Below, piece after piece: positions 32,999-41,235 of a DNA stretch of 64,000 nucleotides. The translations under genes and the position numbers were made by a program. Origin of the DNA: Cyclobacteriaceae bacterium (lineage in GTDB: Bacteria; Bacteroidota; Bacteroidia; Cytophagales; Cyclobacteriaceae); assembly GCA_028284125.1 (NCBI GenBank), contig JANQSI010000010.1, positions 124,001 through 188,000 on the forward strand. The letters are read 5' to 3'. A model generated the notes under the pieces. The model ran no database searches and was not told the origin of the DNA. It worked only from the letters and a program-made list of their open reading frames with translations. Position 1 is the first letter of the stretch. Each line of letters begins with the position of its first letter.

Positions 32999-34093
32999 TT
33001 ATAAATATTTGATAGGATTTGTGTCTACCTCCGATAAACGGAACGCAAATTTAGCGAAATTTTTAGTTAATCTTTCGTATAGTAGTTCTTTAGTAGATAC
33101 TTCACTTTCATAGTGACCGATATCAGCAATGATTAGTTCCCCATTTGCTTCGAAAAAGTCATGATATTTGAAGTCAGCGCTTATAAAAACATCAGCTCCG
33201 GCAGCAATGGCCGTTTCTAGTAAAAAGCGTCCAGAACCACCGCAAACTGCCACTTTCGAAACCTTATCTTTTACTAAATCAGTATGCTCTATGGTATCTA
33301 GATTCATTGCTTTTTTTAAATGAGCCAGGAAATTATCAGCTGATTGAGTATGTTCAAGTTTGCCAATCATTCCTGAGCCTATTTCTTGGTTTACATTCTC
33401 AAGGGAGGAGAGATAATAAGCCACTTCTTCATAAGGATGATGCGAGCGCATAGCGCTCAATACTTTGGACTTTGAATGAGCAGGAAGGATGACTTCAATC
33501 CTTGTCTCACTGACCGATTCATCTTCTCCTGCCTTCCCGATGGTTGGATTAGCAGCTTCATTAGGTCGAAAAGTTCCTTCTCCAGTTAACTGAAAGCTAC
33601 AGTGATCATAATTGCCAACTTCTCCTGCACCGACACTAAACAGACCGGCCAACAAGTCTGATTTATTATCAGTTGGTACAAAAACGGTAAGTTTTAAAAG
33701 GGTATTGTTTTTAGGTTTTAATAGTTGTGTATTGGTAAGACCAATCTTCTCCGCGATCTTTTTGTTTACTCCAGAGACAACATTATCCAGATTGGTATGT
33801 ATCACGTAGATGTTTAGGTCATGCTTTATGGCTTTTCTGATGCATTTATCCACCCAATGTGAAGTGCCAATTTTCTTAATGCCTGAAAAGATCAATGGGT
33901 GATGAGCAATAATCAAGTTACATTTTTCAGCGATGGCTTCATCAATCACAGCCTCGGTGACATCTAAGGTGATTAGCGCGCTATTTGTTTCATCATTTCT
34001 GTCGCCAATTATCAGTCCTGAATTATCATAGGACTCCTGCAAAGAGGGTGGAGCCCAGCTTTCAAGAAATGAGGTAATGTCTTTTATTTGCAT
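32999..34093 (-). CDS. Nif3-like dinuclear metal centre protein
   Basis: A 364-residue Nif3/YbgI-type protein with IIAHHPLIFSG near 60-70 and IADIGHYESE near the C-terminus, both providing metal ligands. The inserted central domain (about 130-240) is usual in the longer forms. Nif3 proteins form toroidal hexamers with two metal ions; proposed roles include GTP cyclohydrolase-like activity, but function is unsettled. It is co-transcribed with the zinc-ribbon gene. Confidence 0.92.
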   Translation of the reverse strand: MQIKDITSFLESWAPPSLQESYDNSGLIIGDRNDETNSALITLDVTEAVIDEAIAEKCNLIIAHHPLIFSGIKKIGTSHWVDKCIRKAIKHDLNIYVIHTNLDNVVSGVNKKIAEKIGLTNTQLLKPKNNTLLKLTVFVPTDNKSDLLAGLFSVGAGEVGNYDHCSFQLTGEGTFRPNEAANPTIGKAGEDESVSETRIEVILPAHSKSKVLSAMRSHHPYEEVAYYLSSLENVNQEIGSGMIGKLEHTQSADNFLAHLKKAMNLDTIEHTDLVKDKVSKVAVCGGSGRFLLETAIAAGADVFISADFKYHDFFEANGELIIADIGHYESEVSTKELLYERLTKNFAKFAFRLSEVDTNPIKYL

Positions 34094-34203
34094 ATCGATT
34101 GATTCAAAAACTGAATTTTTATTGATTCTTCAAATATCAGGAACACTTTTTGTAAAAGGTAAAAAAAGTTCATCGACTATATCTTCATCCCTTAATTTTG
34201 CTT

Positions 34204-36072
34204 GTGCGAAAATTAGTACTGATCCTATCTATTCTCTGCGCCTTCCAGTCTTTTTCTCAACTGCTGGATGATTCAACCAAACTTGTATATGGAGCTCATA
34301 CAACCAAGTTTGTATATGAGTCAAATATCCTCAATAATGAGGCCTCAAAAGAGGAGTATTTCACTTTAGATACCTCGCTCAATCAATTTGATAGACAGTC
34401 TTTTATAGATAGAAATGCACGAAAATATCAGAACCTTGGAAATTTTGGTACTGCTCTGACTCCCGTCTTTTTCGAACCTCAAGAATTAATTGGAAGAACC
34501 TCCGGTTTCAATGCTTTTGTACCTTATTCAAGAAGAGGATTGAACACCATAAAATATTACGATACAAAATCTCCCATGATAGACCTTTTGGCTTTCATTG
34601 GAGGAGGAAATAAAAACCTTGTCAATGTTGATTTCTCTAGAAATGTAAGGGAAGGCTGGAATCTTGGTTTTGACCTTCATAAGATCACGGCCGATAAAAT
34701 CTTTGCCAGAAACGCTGTTGGGGATCGACAAACCAATGCAACTTCATTTGATATTTACACGCATTATAAACATCAGAAAATCCCGTATCAAGCACTTTTT
34801 TACTATGAAAAAACGACTCACAATGTTTTTGAGCTAGGAGGGATGAGATTTGGAAATGATTCAACCATCTCAGAGTTGTTTCGGTTGAATAATGGTTCAT
34901 TAAGATTGGAAGAAGCTCGGAATGAACGAAGCGAATCCACCTTACATCTTTACCATGATTATCAAATTGCTGAGCAATTTCAGCTCTACCACACTCTGGA
35001 TATATACAATGAAAAGAACTTGTATTTGGATTTTCAAGACGGAGCGGCCACTGACTATGATACTTACAGAGACGCTTACAATGGTGTCTTCCAAATAGAT
35101 CCGGACAGCACACAAGAACGAGCCCAGTTTTCAGCACTTACCAACGAAGTAGGAATTAAAGGTGATTTGTCAAGTATTTTTTATCGAGCATACATCAAAT
35201 TACGTACTGTCGACTTTGATTATTTACTTATTGATCCGGTTGGGAGAACTACTGAAACCTACGTTGGCGGATATGCGAGATTTAACTGGAAAGAAAAATT
35301 CAGGGTTATCGGTGAAGCTGAAGTATTACAAACGGGTGAGTATAAGTTTGGCGGAAGCTTGGTTAGCGATTTGATTAATTTGAAGTACACTTCTATGAGC
35401 TACCGAGCTCCATTTCTTCATGAGAGCTATTTTGGAAATCACTACGAATGGAACAATGATTTTTCTCCAGTTTTCGTGAATAAGTTGGATGGAAGTTTGA
35501 GATTAACTTACAAGTCATTCTCGTTCATTCCCAAGGTTTCGTTCACTGCATATAACGACTTCTTGTATTTTGGAACAAACCAAGAGCCTATTCAGGCTTC
35601 AGAAGGAATTGCTATTGCTACTATTGGCGGTGAGATCAATACGGTGATAGGAAATCCGGATTTTGAGGGATTTCACATTGAAAATGAAGTTCTAGCCACA
35701 GATGTTTCTGGAGGTTCTGCTGACGCTGTTCGAATCCCGGAGCTTTTCTATAATGGCCGATATTATTGGAAGGGAAAGGTTTTCAATAACGCCATTCCGA
35801 TACAAGTAGGAGTAGATACGCATGCAAGAACAGCTTATTTTGCTAATGCTTACAGTCCGGTTTTACAACAATTTTATGTGCAAGATGAATTCGAAATAGC
35901 TGGTTACTTCAAAGCGGATTTCTTTTTCAACATGCAAGTGGATAAGTTTTTCGTAGGTGTAAAATGGGGTTATTTCAATCAACCTCCGGATGAGGGTTAT
36001 TTTGTCACTCCTTTTTATCCAGGGCAGCCAAGAAACTTTGACATAATTATCAGATGGACCTTTTTTGACTAA
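34204..36072 (+). CDS. Putative outer-membrane porin
   Basis: A protein of about 622 residues with a signal peptide (about 1-19, ending SFSQ). A long series of amphipathic beta strands follows, with alternating aromatic and polar residues, ending in the typical outer-membrane C-terminal aromatic residue (IIIRWTFFD). It resembles the large 'putative porin' family of Bacteroidota. No ATG fits; GTG at 34204 is taken, with TTG at 34198 possible. Its stop overlaps the miaE start by one base (TAATG). Substrate is unknown. Confidence 0.78.
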   Translation: MRKLVLILSILCAFQSFSQLLDDSTKLVYGAHTTKFVYESNILNNEASKEEYFTLDTSLNQFDRQSFIDRNARKYQNLGNFGTALTPVFFEPQELIGRTSGFNAFVPYSRRGLNTIKYYDTKSPMIDLLAFIGGGNKNLVNVDFSRNVREGWNLGFDLHKITADKIFARNAVGDRQTNATSFDIYTHYKHQKIPYQALFYYEKTTHNVFELGGMRFGNDSTISELFRLNNGSLRLEEARNERSESTLHLYHDYQIAEQFQLYHTLDIYNEKNLYLDFQDGAATDYDTYRDAYNGVFQIDPDSTQERAQFSALTNEVGIKGDLSSIFYRAYIKLRTVDFDYLLIDPVGRTTETYVGGYARFNWKEKFRVIGEAEVLQTGEYKFGGSLVSDLINLKYTSMSYRAPFLHESYFGNHYEWNNDFSPVFVNKLDGSLRLTYKSFSFIPKVSFTAYNDFLYFGTNQEPIQASEGIAIATIGGEINTVIGNPDFEGFHIENEVLATDVSGGSADAVRIPELFYNGRYYWKGKVFNNAIPIQVGVDTHARTAYFANAYSPVLQQFYVQDEFEIAGYFKADFFFNMQVDKFFVGVKWGYFNQPPDEGYFVTPFYPGQPRNFDIIIRWTFFD

Positions 36073-36671
36073 TGGATGCGCAAAAAACCACATTAGGACT
36101 TGAGCTTCCTACCGACCCGAGGTGGGTGAATATCGCTGAGAAAAATATTGAAGACATCCTGGTAGATCATGCGTATTGTGAGCAAAAAGCAGCCTCTTCA
36201 TGTATTTCACTCATCATTCAATTTCCAGAAAGAGAAAAGTTGGTGGAGGTATTGACGCCCGTTGTTGCGGAAGAATGGGCACACTTTGAATTGGTCATTG
36301 AGCATTTGAAAAAGCGTGGCTTTAGCCTGGGTAAAGCACGTAAGGATGAATATGTCGTTCGGTTGAATGACATCATGAAGAAAGGTGGAAGTAGAGATGA
36401 GCAGTTGGTCGAGCGGTTATTAATGAATGCTCTGATTGAAGCGCGTAGTGCTGAACGTTTTAAGTTGTTGTGGAAAAATTTGGAAGACAAGGAACTGCAA
36501 CGATTTTACTACGACTTAATGGTTTCTGAAGCGGGACACTATCACAATTTTATAGAGCTGGCCAAGGAATACTTACCTGCTGAAAAGGTGGAAAAAAGAT
36601 GGCGAGAATTTCTGAAGGAGGAAGCTGAGATTATGAAGTCATTAGAAACTCGGCCTGACAGAATGCACTAA
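36072..36671 (+). CDS. miaE: tRNA 2-methylthio-N6-isopentenyl adenosine hydroxylase, MiaE
   Basis: MiaE is a di-iron monooxygenase that hydroxylates the isopentenyl group of ms2i6A37 in tRNA, an oxygen-dependent step. The 199-residue protein is all-helical, with ferritin-like iron motifs DHAYCEQKAA, EEWAHFE, IEARSAERF and SEAGHYHNF in order. The length is normal. It overlaps the porin gene by one base and is convergent, with a four-base overlap, with the next gene. Confidence 0.94.
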   Translation: MDAQKTTLGLELPTDPRWVNIAEKNIEDILVDHAYCEQKAASSCISLIIQFPEREKLVEVLTPVVAEEWAHFELVIEHLKKRGFSLGKARKDEYVVRLNDIMKKGGSRDEQLVERLLMNALIEARSAERFKLLWKNLEDKELQRFYYDLMVSEAGHYHNFIELAKEYLPAEKVEKRWREFLKEEAEIMKSLETRPDRMH

Positions 36672-37108
36672 TCATTCAAGATTTCTATTTCTTGATTGTT
36701 TTTTTGAATAGCCTCAATGAACTTATTTTCATCTTGTGGTGAAACCGGGATTTCGTCATATTTATTGTAGCGGATAAGCAATGGTTTTGATGAGAGAATA
36801 GGTTTAACCACCGAACTAATTTCTCTGGAAGACTTAGCTTTTTTGATCGAGCGTATTGAGTCCAAAGACACCTTACCTCCAAAAGGACCTTTTTGCCAAT
36901 AAAGGTATTGATTGTCGAGTGAGTAATAAGTATTAAAGAAAATGCTAATTATCAATGCTGTGCTTACAATCAACGTAATCATGACTAACCAGAAGTTGCC
37001 GGTTGTCATTCCTGAAAGGATGGGAGCACAGATCCCCCAACAAAGTAATACGGGTCCCCACAGAACAACGGCAACCCATCGGTCCACCTTGGAATAATAC
37101 TTTTTCAA
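36668..37108 (-). CDS. Membrane protein with a bacterial PH-like domain
   Basis: A 146-residue protein with two helices (about 11-31 and 39-60) followed by a beta-rich domain (YYSLDNQYLYWQKGPFGGKVSLDSIRSI) that resembles bacterial PH domains. The final EEIPVSP-like stretch, with DENKFIEAI, fits that family. Role unknown. Its ATG overlaps the stop of the upstream gene by ATGA, so the pair is co-translated. Confidence 0.72.
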   Translation of the reverse strand: MKKYYSKVDRWVAVVLWGPVLLCWGICAPILSGMTTGNFWLVMITLIVSTALIISIFFNTYYSLDNQYLYWQKGPFGGKVSLDSIRSIKKAKSSREISSVVKPILSSKPLLIRYNKYDEIPVSPQDENKFIEAIQKNNQEIEILND

Positions 37109-38400
37109 GTTTTCTGCTTTTTCTTCTTAGCAGCAGGGAATAAGATATTGTTTAGAATGAGTCGATATCCCGGAGAATTTGGGTGTAGGTTTAGATCTGT
37201 TGGAGGTTCATTCACAAAGTGCTGATAATCTTCTGGATCATGACCCCCATAGAAAGTCCAAAAACCTCTTCCAAGCACTCCATGGATGTATTTCGCTTCA
37301 TTGATTGATTTGGCTTGACCCATGATGATTACATCGCCTTTAACTAGTTCCTTTTTGAAACCAGTAGTCTGGCCCATGAATCCATGAATGATTTGCTGAT
37401 GATTCTGGGTGAGCATCGTTGGAATTGGATCCCATTTTGCTGAAAACTCAAACAATGAGAAAAAATCATTCTGTTCAACCAATCCGCGTTCATTGGCTTG
37501 GTTATCGATGTTGGAATATTCGTAACGCATGGGATCGCGTTCAATGGAGAAATTTTCGAATGCCATGGTGCGCGAGTAGTCCAATTTTGTCTGTGCTCGT
37601 GGATCTGCTGGATCACCGTCGTAAATGCTTTCAACGATATCTATTCCTTCCGAAGCAAGAGCAATATCATACGTATCGGTGGCAGAGCACATCGCAAACA
37701 AGAAGCCTCCACTTGCTACATAGGATTTGATGTTTTTTACAATCGCCAGCTTGAGATGTGAGACTTTGGTGAAACCGTGCTTCTTCGCTGAATTTTCATA
37801 TTCTCGTTGCTGTTGTTGATACCAGGGAAAATGATGATAAGCCCGGTAGAATTTTCCATATTGGCCAGTAAAATCCTCATGGTGTAAATGGAGCCAGTCG
37901 TATTTGGGTAGCTCGTTTTGAATGATTTCGTCATCAAAAACCACGTCATAAGGAATTTCAGCATAAGTAAGCACGAGTGTCACAGCGTCATCCCACGGTT
38001 GCTTACTTTTTGGAGAGTAGACGGCAATCTTCGGATATTTTTCTAGTTTCATCACATCCATATTGGACGATGGACTGGCAATCGTGCTCAGTATTTGATT
38101 CGCTTCAGCATCTGAAATCACATTGTAAGAGACACCCCGAATAATGCATTCATTTTCAAATACCTGAAGGTACTTTACCATGAAGCTTCCACCTTTGTAG
38201 TTAAGCATCCAATCCACATTCACTTCCTTTGTAAGGATCCAATAAGCAATGCCATACGCTTTTAGATGATTTGTTTGCGTCTCATCCATTGGAATTAGGA
38301 TGTAAGCTGCTTTAATTGGCAGGATGATACTTAACAGTATTATAGTGAAAATTCCCCTCATTTGGCTCATTTTTGTAATAACAACGTTAACGTGTTTCAT
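37105..38400 (-). CDS. Conserved Bacteroidota exported protein of unknown function
   Basis: A 431-residue protein with a hydrophobic leader (about 16-31; a start at ATG 38361 would place it at the N-terminus) followed by AYILIPMDETQTNHLKAYG. Relatives in databases are often labelled asparagine synthetase B, but no glutamine-hydrolase N-terminal Cys or ATP-pyrophosphatase SGGxDS motif is seen, so that name is doubtful. A central region (about 120-290) with KIAVYSPKSKQPWDDAV, WLHLHHEDF and GGFLFAMCSAT recalls a class I glutamine-amidotransferase-like fold without a clear triad. Function unknown. Confidence 0.75.
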   Translation of the reverse strand: MKHVNVVITKMSQMRGIFTIILLSIILPIKAAYILIPMDETQTNHLKAYGIAYWILTKEVNVDWMLNYKGGSFMVKYLQVFENECIIRGVSYNVISDAEANQILSTIASPSSNMDVMKLEKYPKIAVYSPKSKQPWDDAVTLVLTYAEIPYDVVFDDEIIQNELPKYDWLHLHHEDFTGQYGKFYRAYHHFPWYQQQQREYENSAKKHGFTKVSHLKLAIVKNIKSYVASGGFLFAMCSATDTYDIALASEGIDIVESIYDGDPADPRAQTKLDYSRTMAFENFSIERDPMRYEYSNIDNQANERGLVEQNDFFSLFEFSAKWDPIPTMLTQNHQQIIHGFMGQTTGFKKELVKGDVIIMGQAKSINEAKYIHGVLGRGFWTFYGGHDPEDYQHFVNEPPTDLNLHPNSPGYRLILNNILFPAAKKKKQKT

Positions 38401-38572
38401 GTGTTATACTGAATGTGGTAGACGGCAATATGAATACATAAAAACGCTAAGGTTGAAAGGTGTAACATTTTTAATAGAAAACCAGTCAACCATTTAACTA
38501 ATTTACTATTCAATTTGGTTTCAACCATTACCCTAATAGATCGTTTGTCTTAAATATTGCTAACACAATCAA

Positions 38573-39814
38573 ATGAACCTCCGAGAGAACATAAGAGAAG
38601 GGATCAAGTCAATCAAAGCGAGCAAGCTACGGACATTTCTTACTGCAGCGATCATTTCAATAGGAATCACATCTCTTGTGGGAATTTTGACAGCCATTGA
38701 TGGGATTCAGGCCTCAATAGATAATAGTTTTTCCAATATTGGAGCAAATACTTTTGACATTGAAAGTAAAAGAGCAAATAGGGGTTCGAATGAAGGTAAG
38801 AAGGAAAAAATATTTCCTCCGATCAAATATGAGGAACTAGCTCAGTTCAAAGACGAATACTCAGGGCCTGGAATTGTAAGCGTAAATACGGTAGTATCAT
38901 TTAACACTGAAGCTAAATACAAGTCCAAAGTCACCAACCCAAACATGATGGTGAGAGGTGGTGATGAAAACTTTCTACTAGTTGACGGTTATGATATTGG
39001 AAAGGGCAGAAGCTTTTCCAATGCTGAAATAGAGAACGGAGCTTATGTATGTATCATTGGTAGCGACGTAGTTGACGCACTATTTGAAGATAATGAAACT
39101 CCGATAGGGAAAAAGATTACCGTTTTAGGAGCAAAATTTAAGGTTCTTGGAACTGTCCAAGAGCAAGGTGGTGTCAGTGGAAATACCGGAGTAGATCGCA
39201 GGATTATGGTTCCGTTAAGGACTGCTCGTATTATTGGTGCCGATCGTCAATTTGGTTATGAGGCGACAGTTGCTGTACCGGATACCAGGCAGATTGAGGA
39301 AGCTACTGGAATTGCAACGGGCCTGATGCGATCTATCAGGCGAGACCCAATTACGCAAAGAGAAAATTCTTTTGAAGTTCGGGTAAGTAAGTCGTTGGCT
39401 GAGCGAATTGGTGAAATCACCGGCTACCTCAGAGCAGGCGGATTTACTATTGGCTTTATCACATTGCTGGGAGCTTCCATTGGTTTAATGAACATCATGC
39501 TCGTTTCAGTCACGGAACGGACCAGGGAAATTGGTGTAAGAAAGGCACTAGGCGCAACACCTTTGAAAATTCGACAACAATTTCTGATTGAGGCGATCGT
39601 AATTTGTCAGATGGGAGGTATCGGCGGAATTGTACTTGGTATTCTGATTGGAAATGCCACTTCCAGTTTAATAGGTTCCGGCGGGTTTATCGTTCCCTGG
39701 TTATGGATTTTGTTCGGTGTAGCTGTTGGTACAATTGTTGGTCTTATCGCAGGAGTCATACCAGCTTACAAAGCCTCTAAACTTGATCCTATCGAGAGCT
39801 TGCGATTTGAGTAG
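38573..39814 (+). CDS. MacB-type ABC transporter permease
   Basis: A 413-residue permease with an N-terminal helix (about 18-40), a periplasmic MacB_PCD domain (about 45-255) and three C-terminal FtsX helices (about 290-310, 340-365, 375-400). The ERTREIGVRKALGATP motif follows the first FtsX helix. No ATPase gene is adjacent. The family exports peptides or lipoproteins, or acts as a mechanotransmitter. Substrate is unknown. Confidence 0.9.
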   Translation: MNLRENIREGIKSIKASKLRTFLTAAIISIGITSLVGILTAIDGIQASIDNSFSNIGANTFDIESKRANRGSNEGKKEKIFPPIKYEELAQFKDEYSGPGIVSVNTVVSFNTEAKYKSKVTNPNMMVRGGDENFLLVDGYDIGKGRSFSNAEIENGAYVCIIGSDVVDALFEDNETPIGKKITVLGAKFKVLGTVQEQGGVSGNTGVDRRIMVPLRTARIIGADRQFGYEATVAVPDTRQIEEATGIATGLMRSIRRDPITQRENSFEVRVSKSLAERIGEITGYLRAGGFTIGFITLLGASIGLMNIMLVSVTERTREIGVRKALGATPLKIRQQFLIEAIVICQMGGIGGIVLGILIGNATSSLIGSGGFIVPWLWILFGVAVGTIVGLIAGVIPAYKASKLDPIESLRFE

Positions 39815-39929
39815 GATTCTGATTGTTTTTCTCACAAAGTATTAAGTTAACGTGCATTATTTCTGATCGAAGTTGTAAAGGTATCAGCAACATTTGCTAT
39901 CATTTTACTGATTACCATTCCGAGATATG

Positions 39930-39937
39930 TAAATTTG
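39930..39937 (+). promoter_or_regulatory. Candidate -7 element of a Bacteroidota promoter
   Basis: TAAATTTG matches TAnnTTTG and lies 8 bp before the ATG at 39945. No clear -33 TTTG at 19-21 bp spacing is seen, so support is partial. Confidence 0.3.
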
Positions 39938-39944
39938 ACTGCAT

Positions 39945-41156
39945 ATGAAAAAATGCCTTCTGATTTTGTGTTTAGTTATCGGTTCGGGAGCTGCTTTGCA
40001 AGCTCAAGTAAAAGTCGGAGCAACACCGACCGGTAGGCATGCAAAGGCAGTCAATTCTGCAAAGACGGCAAAAGAACAGGCAAAGGCAAGAAAGGAACAA
40101 GCGAAACAAATCAAAGAACAGAAGAAGGCCATTAAAAAGTACGAGACTAATTATGGCAAGCTCAAAAAGAAAAAGTTGAAGAAGTGGAGCAAGGATTCGA
40201 TCAATACTCCGGTCTTCAAAAGAGATTCGTTGGGATCAGTGGTTTGGACAAAAGAAGATTCCCTGGCTGTTGCTGAAGAAGTTCTGGCTGATTTACCATT
40301 AGAGTACCGAGAGATCGTCTTGAACCCTGTGGACCTTGATTCTTTGGCATTGGCTTATGCTAAGGATTCTGCGACCATACCAGAAGCGGCATTGGAAAAT
40401 CAGGCCAAGGAATTTTTACCTGACGAACTAGGACAGCCTGGTGAAGATCCCCTCGGAGCACTTCCCACAGATCCAACACAGGGGCAAGTGGCACCCGGAA
40501 TTGAAGCCCTTAAGAAACCATCCAGGCCAAACCCTAACTTAGTAAAACCTGAGGCTGCTAGGGATCTTTTCAAGAAAATTGACCCTGAGCAATTTCAGAA
40601 AGTCCAGGAAGATATTACTAAACTCAAGAATAAGTACTCGAGCATGCCTGATACAAGGTTTCCTGAGGAGGGGAGAAAGCGAAATTCTTTGGAAGATATT
40701 CCATTCAAGAAACGATTGTATCTGGGCGGAACTATCAATGCTACTTCAACAGATCCTTTGATTATGGACATCAATTTGCAGCTGGGCTACTGGATTAATA
40801 AAAAGTGGCTATCAGGCGTGGGCTTGGTTATTCGTGAGCAATTCAATCAACAGGACTCGGTATCTCTTACAGGAGATGCGCATGGCTTCAGTCTCTTTAT
40901 GAGATATGACATTCTCAAACAATTTTATGCATGGGGTGAATCACAGTTCCAGGTGAATCGATCCATTATCAATGCTGAGACTACAACGCCGGCCAAATGG
41001 GACCGTGCCAATTTATTGGGTATTGGCAGAGAATTTAAGATTGGAGTTGTACGGATGAATTCACTGATCATGTATGATTTCAACTACCAGAATAACGACT
41101 TGAATAGCCGGCCTTGGGTATTTAGGCTTGGTGTTCAATTGACCAGAAAACCGTAG
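39945..41156 (+). CDS. Exported protein with Lys-rich coiled coil and beta-rich C-terminus
   Basis: A 403-residue protein with a signal peptide (1-20, ending LQAQ), a Lys/Ala/Glu-rich helix (about 30-75), a Pro/Asp-rich linker (about 90-240) and a C-terminal domain (about 255-403). The last domain looks like outer-membrane beta strands (LYLGGTINATSTDPLIMDI, WINKKWLSGVGLVIREQ, FRLGVQLTRKP). It may span from the periplasm into the outer membrane. No named family was recognised. Confidence 0.7.
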   Translation: MKKCLLILCLVIGSGAALQAQVKVGATPTGRHAKAVNSAKTAKEQAKARKEQAKQIKEQKKAIKKYETNYGKLKKKKLKKWSKDSINTPVFKRDSLGSVVWTKEDSLAVAEEVLADLPLEYREIVLNPVDLDSLALAYAKDSATIPEAALENQAKEFLPDELGQPGEDPLGALPTDPTQGQVAPGIEALKKPSRPNPNLVKPEAARDLFKKIDPEQFQKVQEDITKLKNKYSSMPDTRFPEEGRKRNSLEDIPFKKRLYLGGTINATSTDPLIMDINLQLGYWINKKWLSGVGLVIREQFNQQDSVSLTGDAHGFSLFMRYDILKQFYAWGESQFQVNRSIINAETTTPAKWDRANLLGIGREFKIGVVRMNSLIMYDFNYQNNDLNSRPWVFRLGVQLTRKP

Positions 41157-41184
41157 ACGTTACAACCAACAATTCCGGCATTTC

Positions 41185-41235
41185 TCACAATCAATCATTC
41201 ACCCATTCATTCAAACCCTTATTCAATCATTCATT
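41185..41235. repeat. Low-complexity ATTCA/CATTC repeats
   Basis: Between the two convergent genes the sequence repeats variants of CAATCATTCA and CATTCATTC over about 50 bases. It resembles a microsatellite-like tract and holds no gene. Confidence 0.5.

Noticed and set aside
37105-38400. Naming the gene asparagine synthetase B
   Set aside because: No N-terminal nucleophile Cys or SGGxDS loop is seen, and the protein has a leader peptide.
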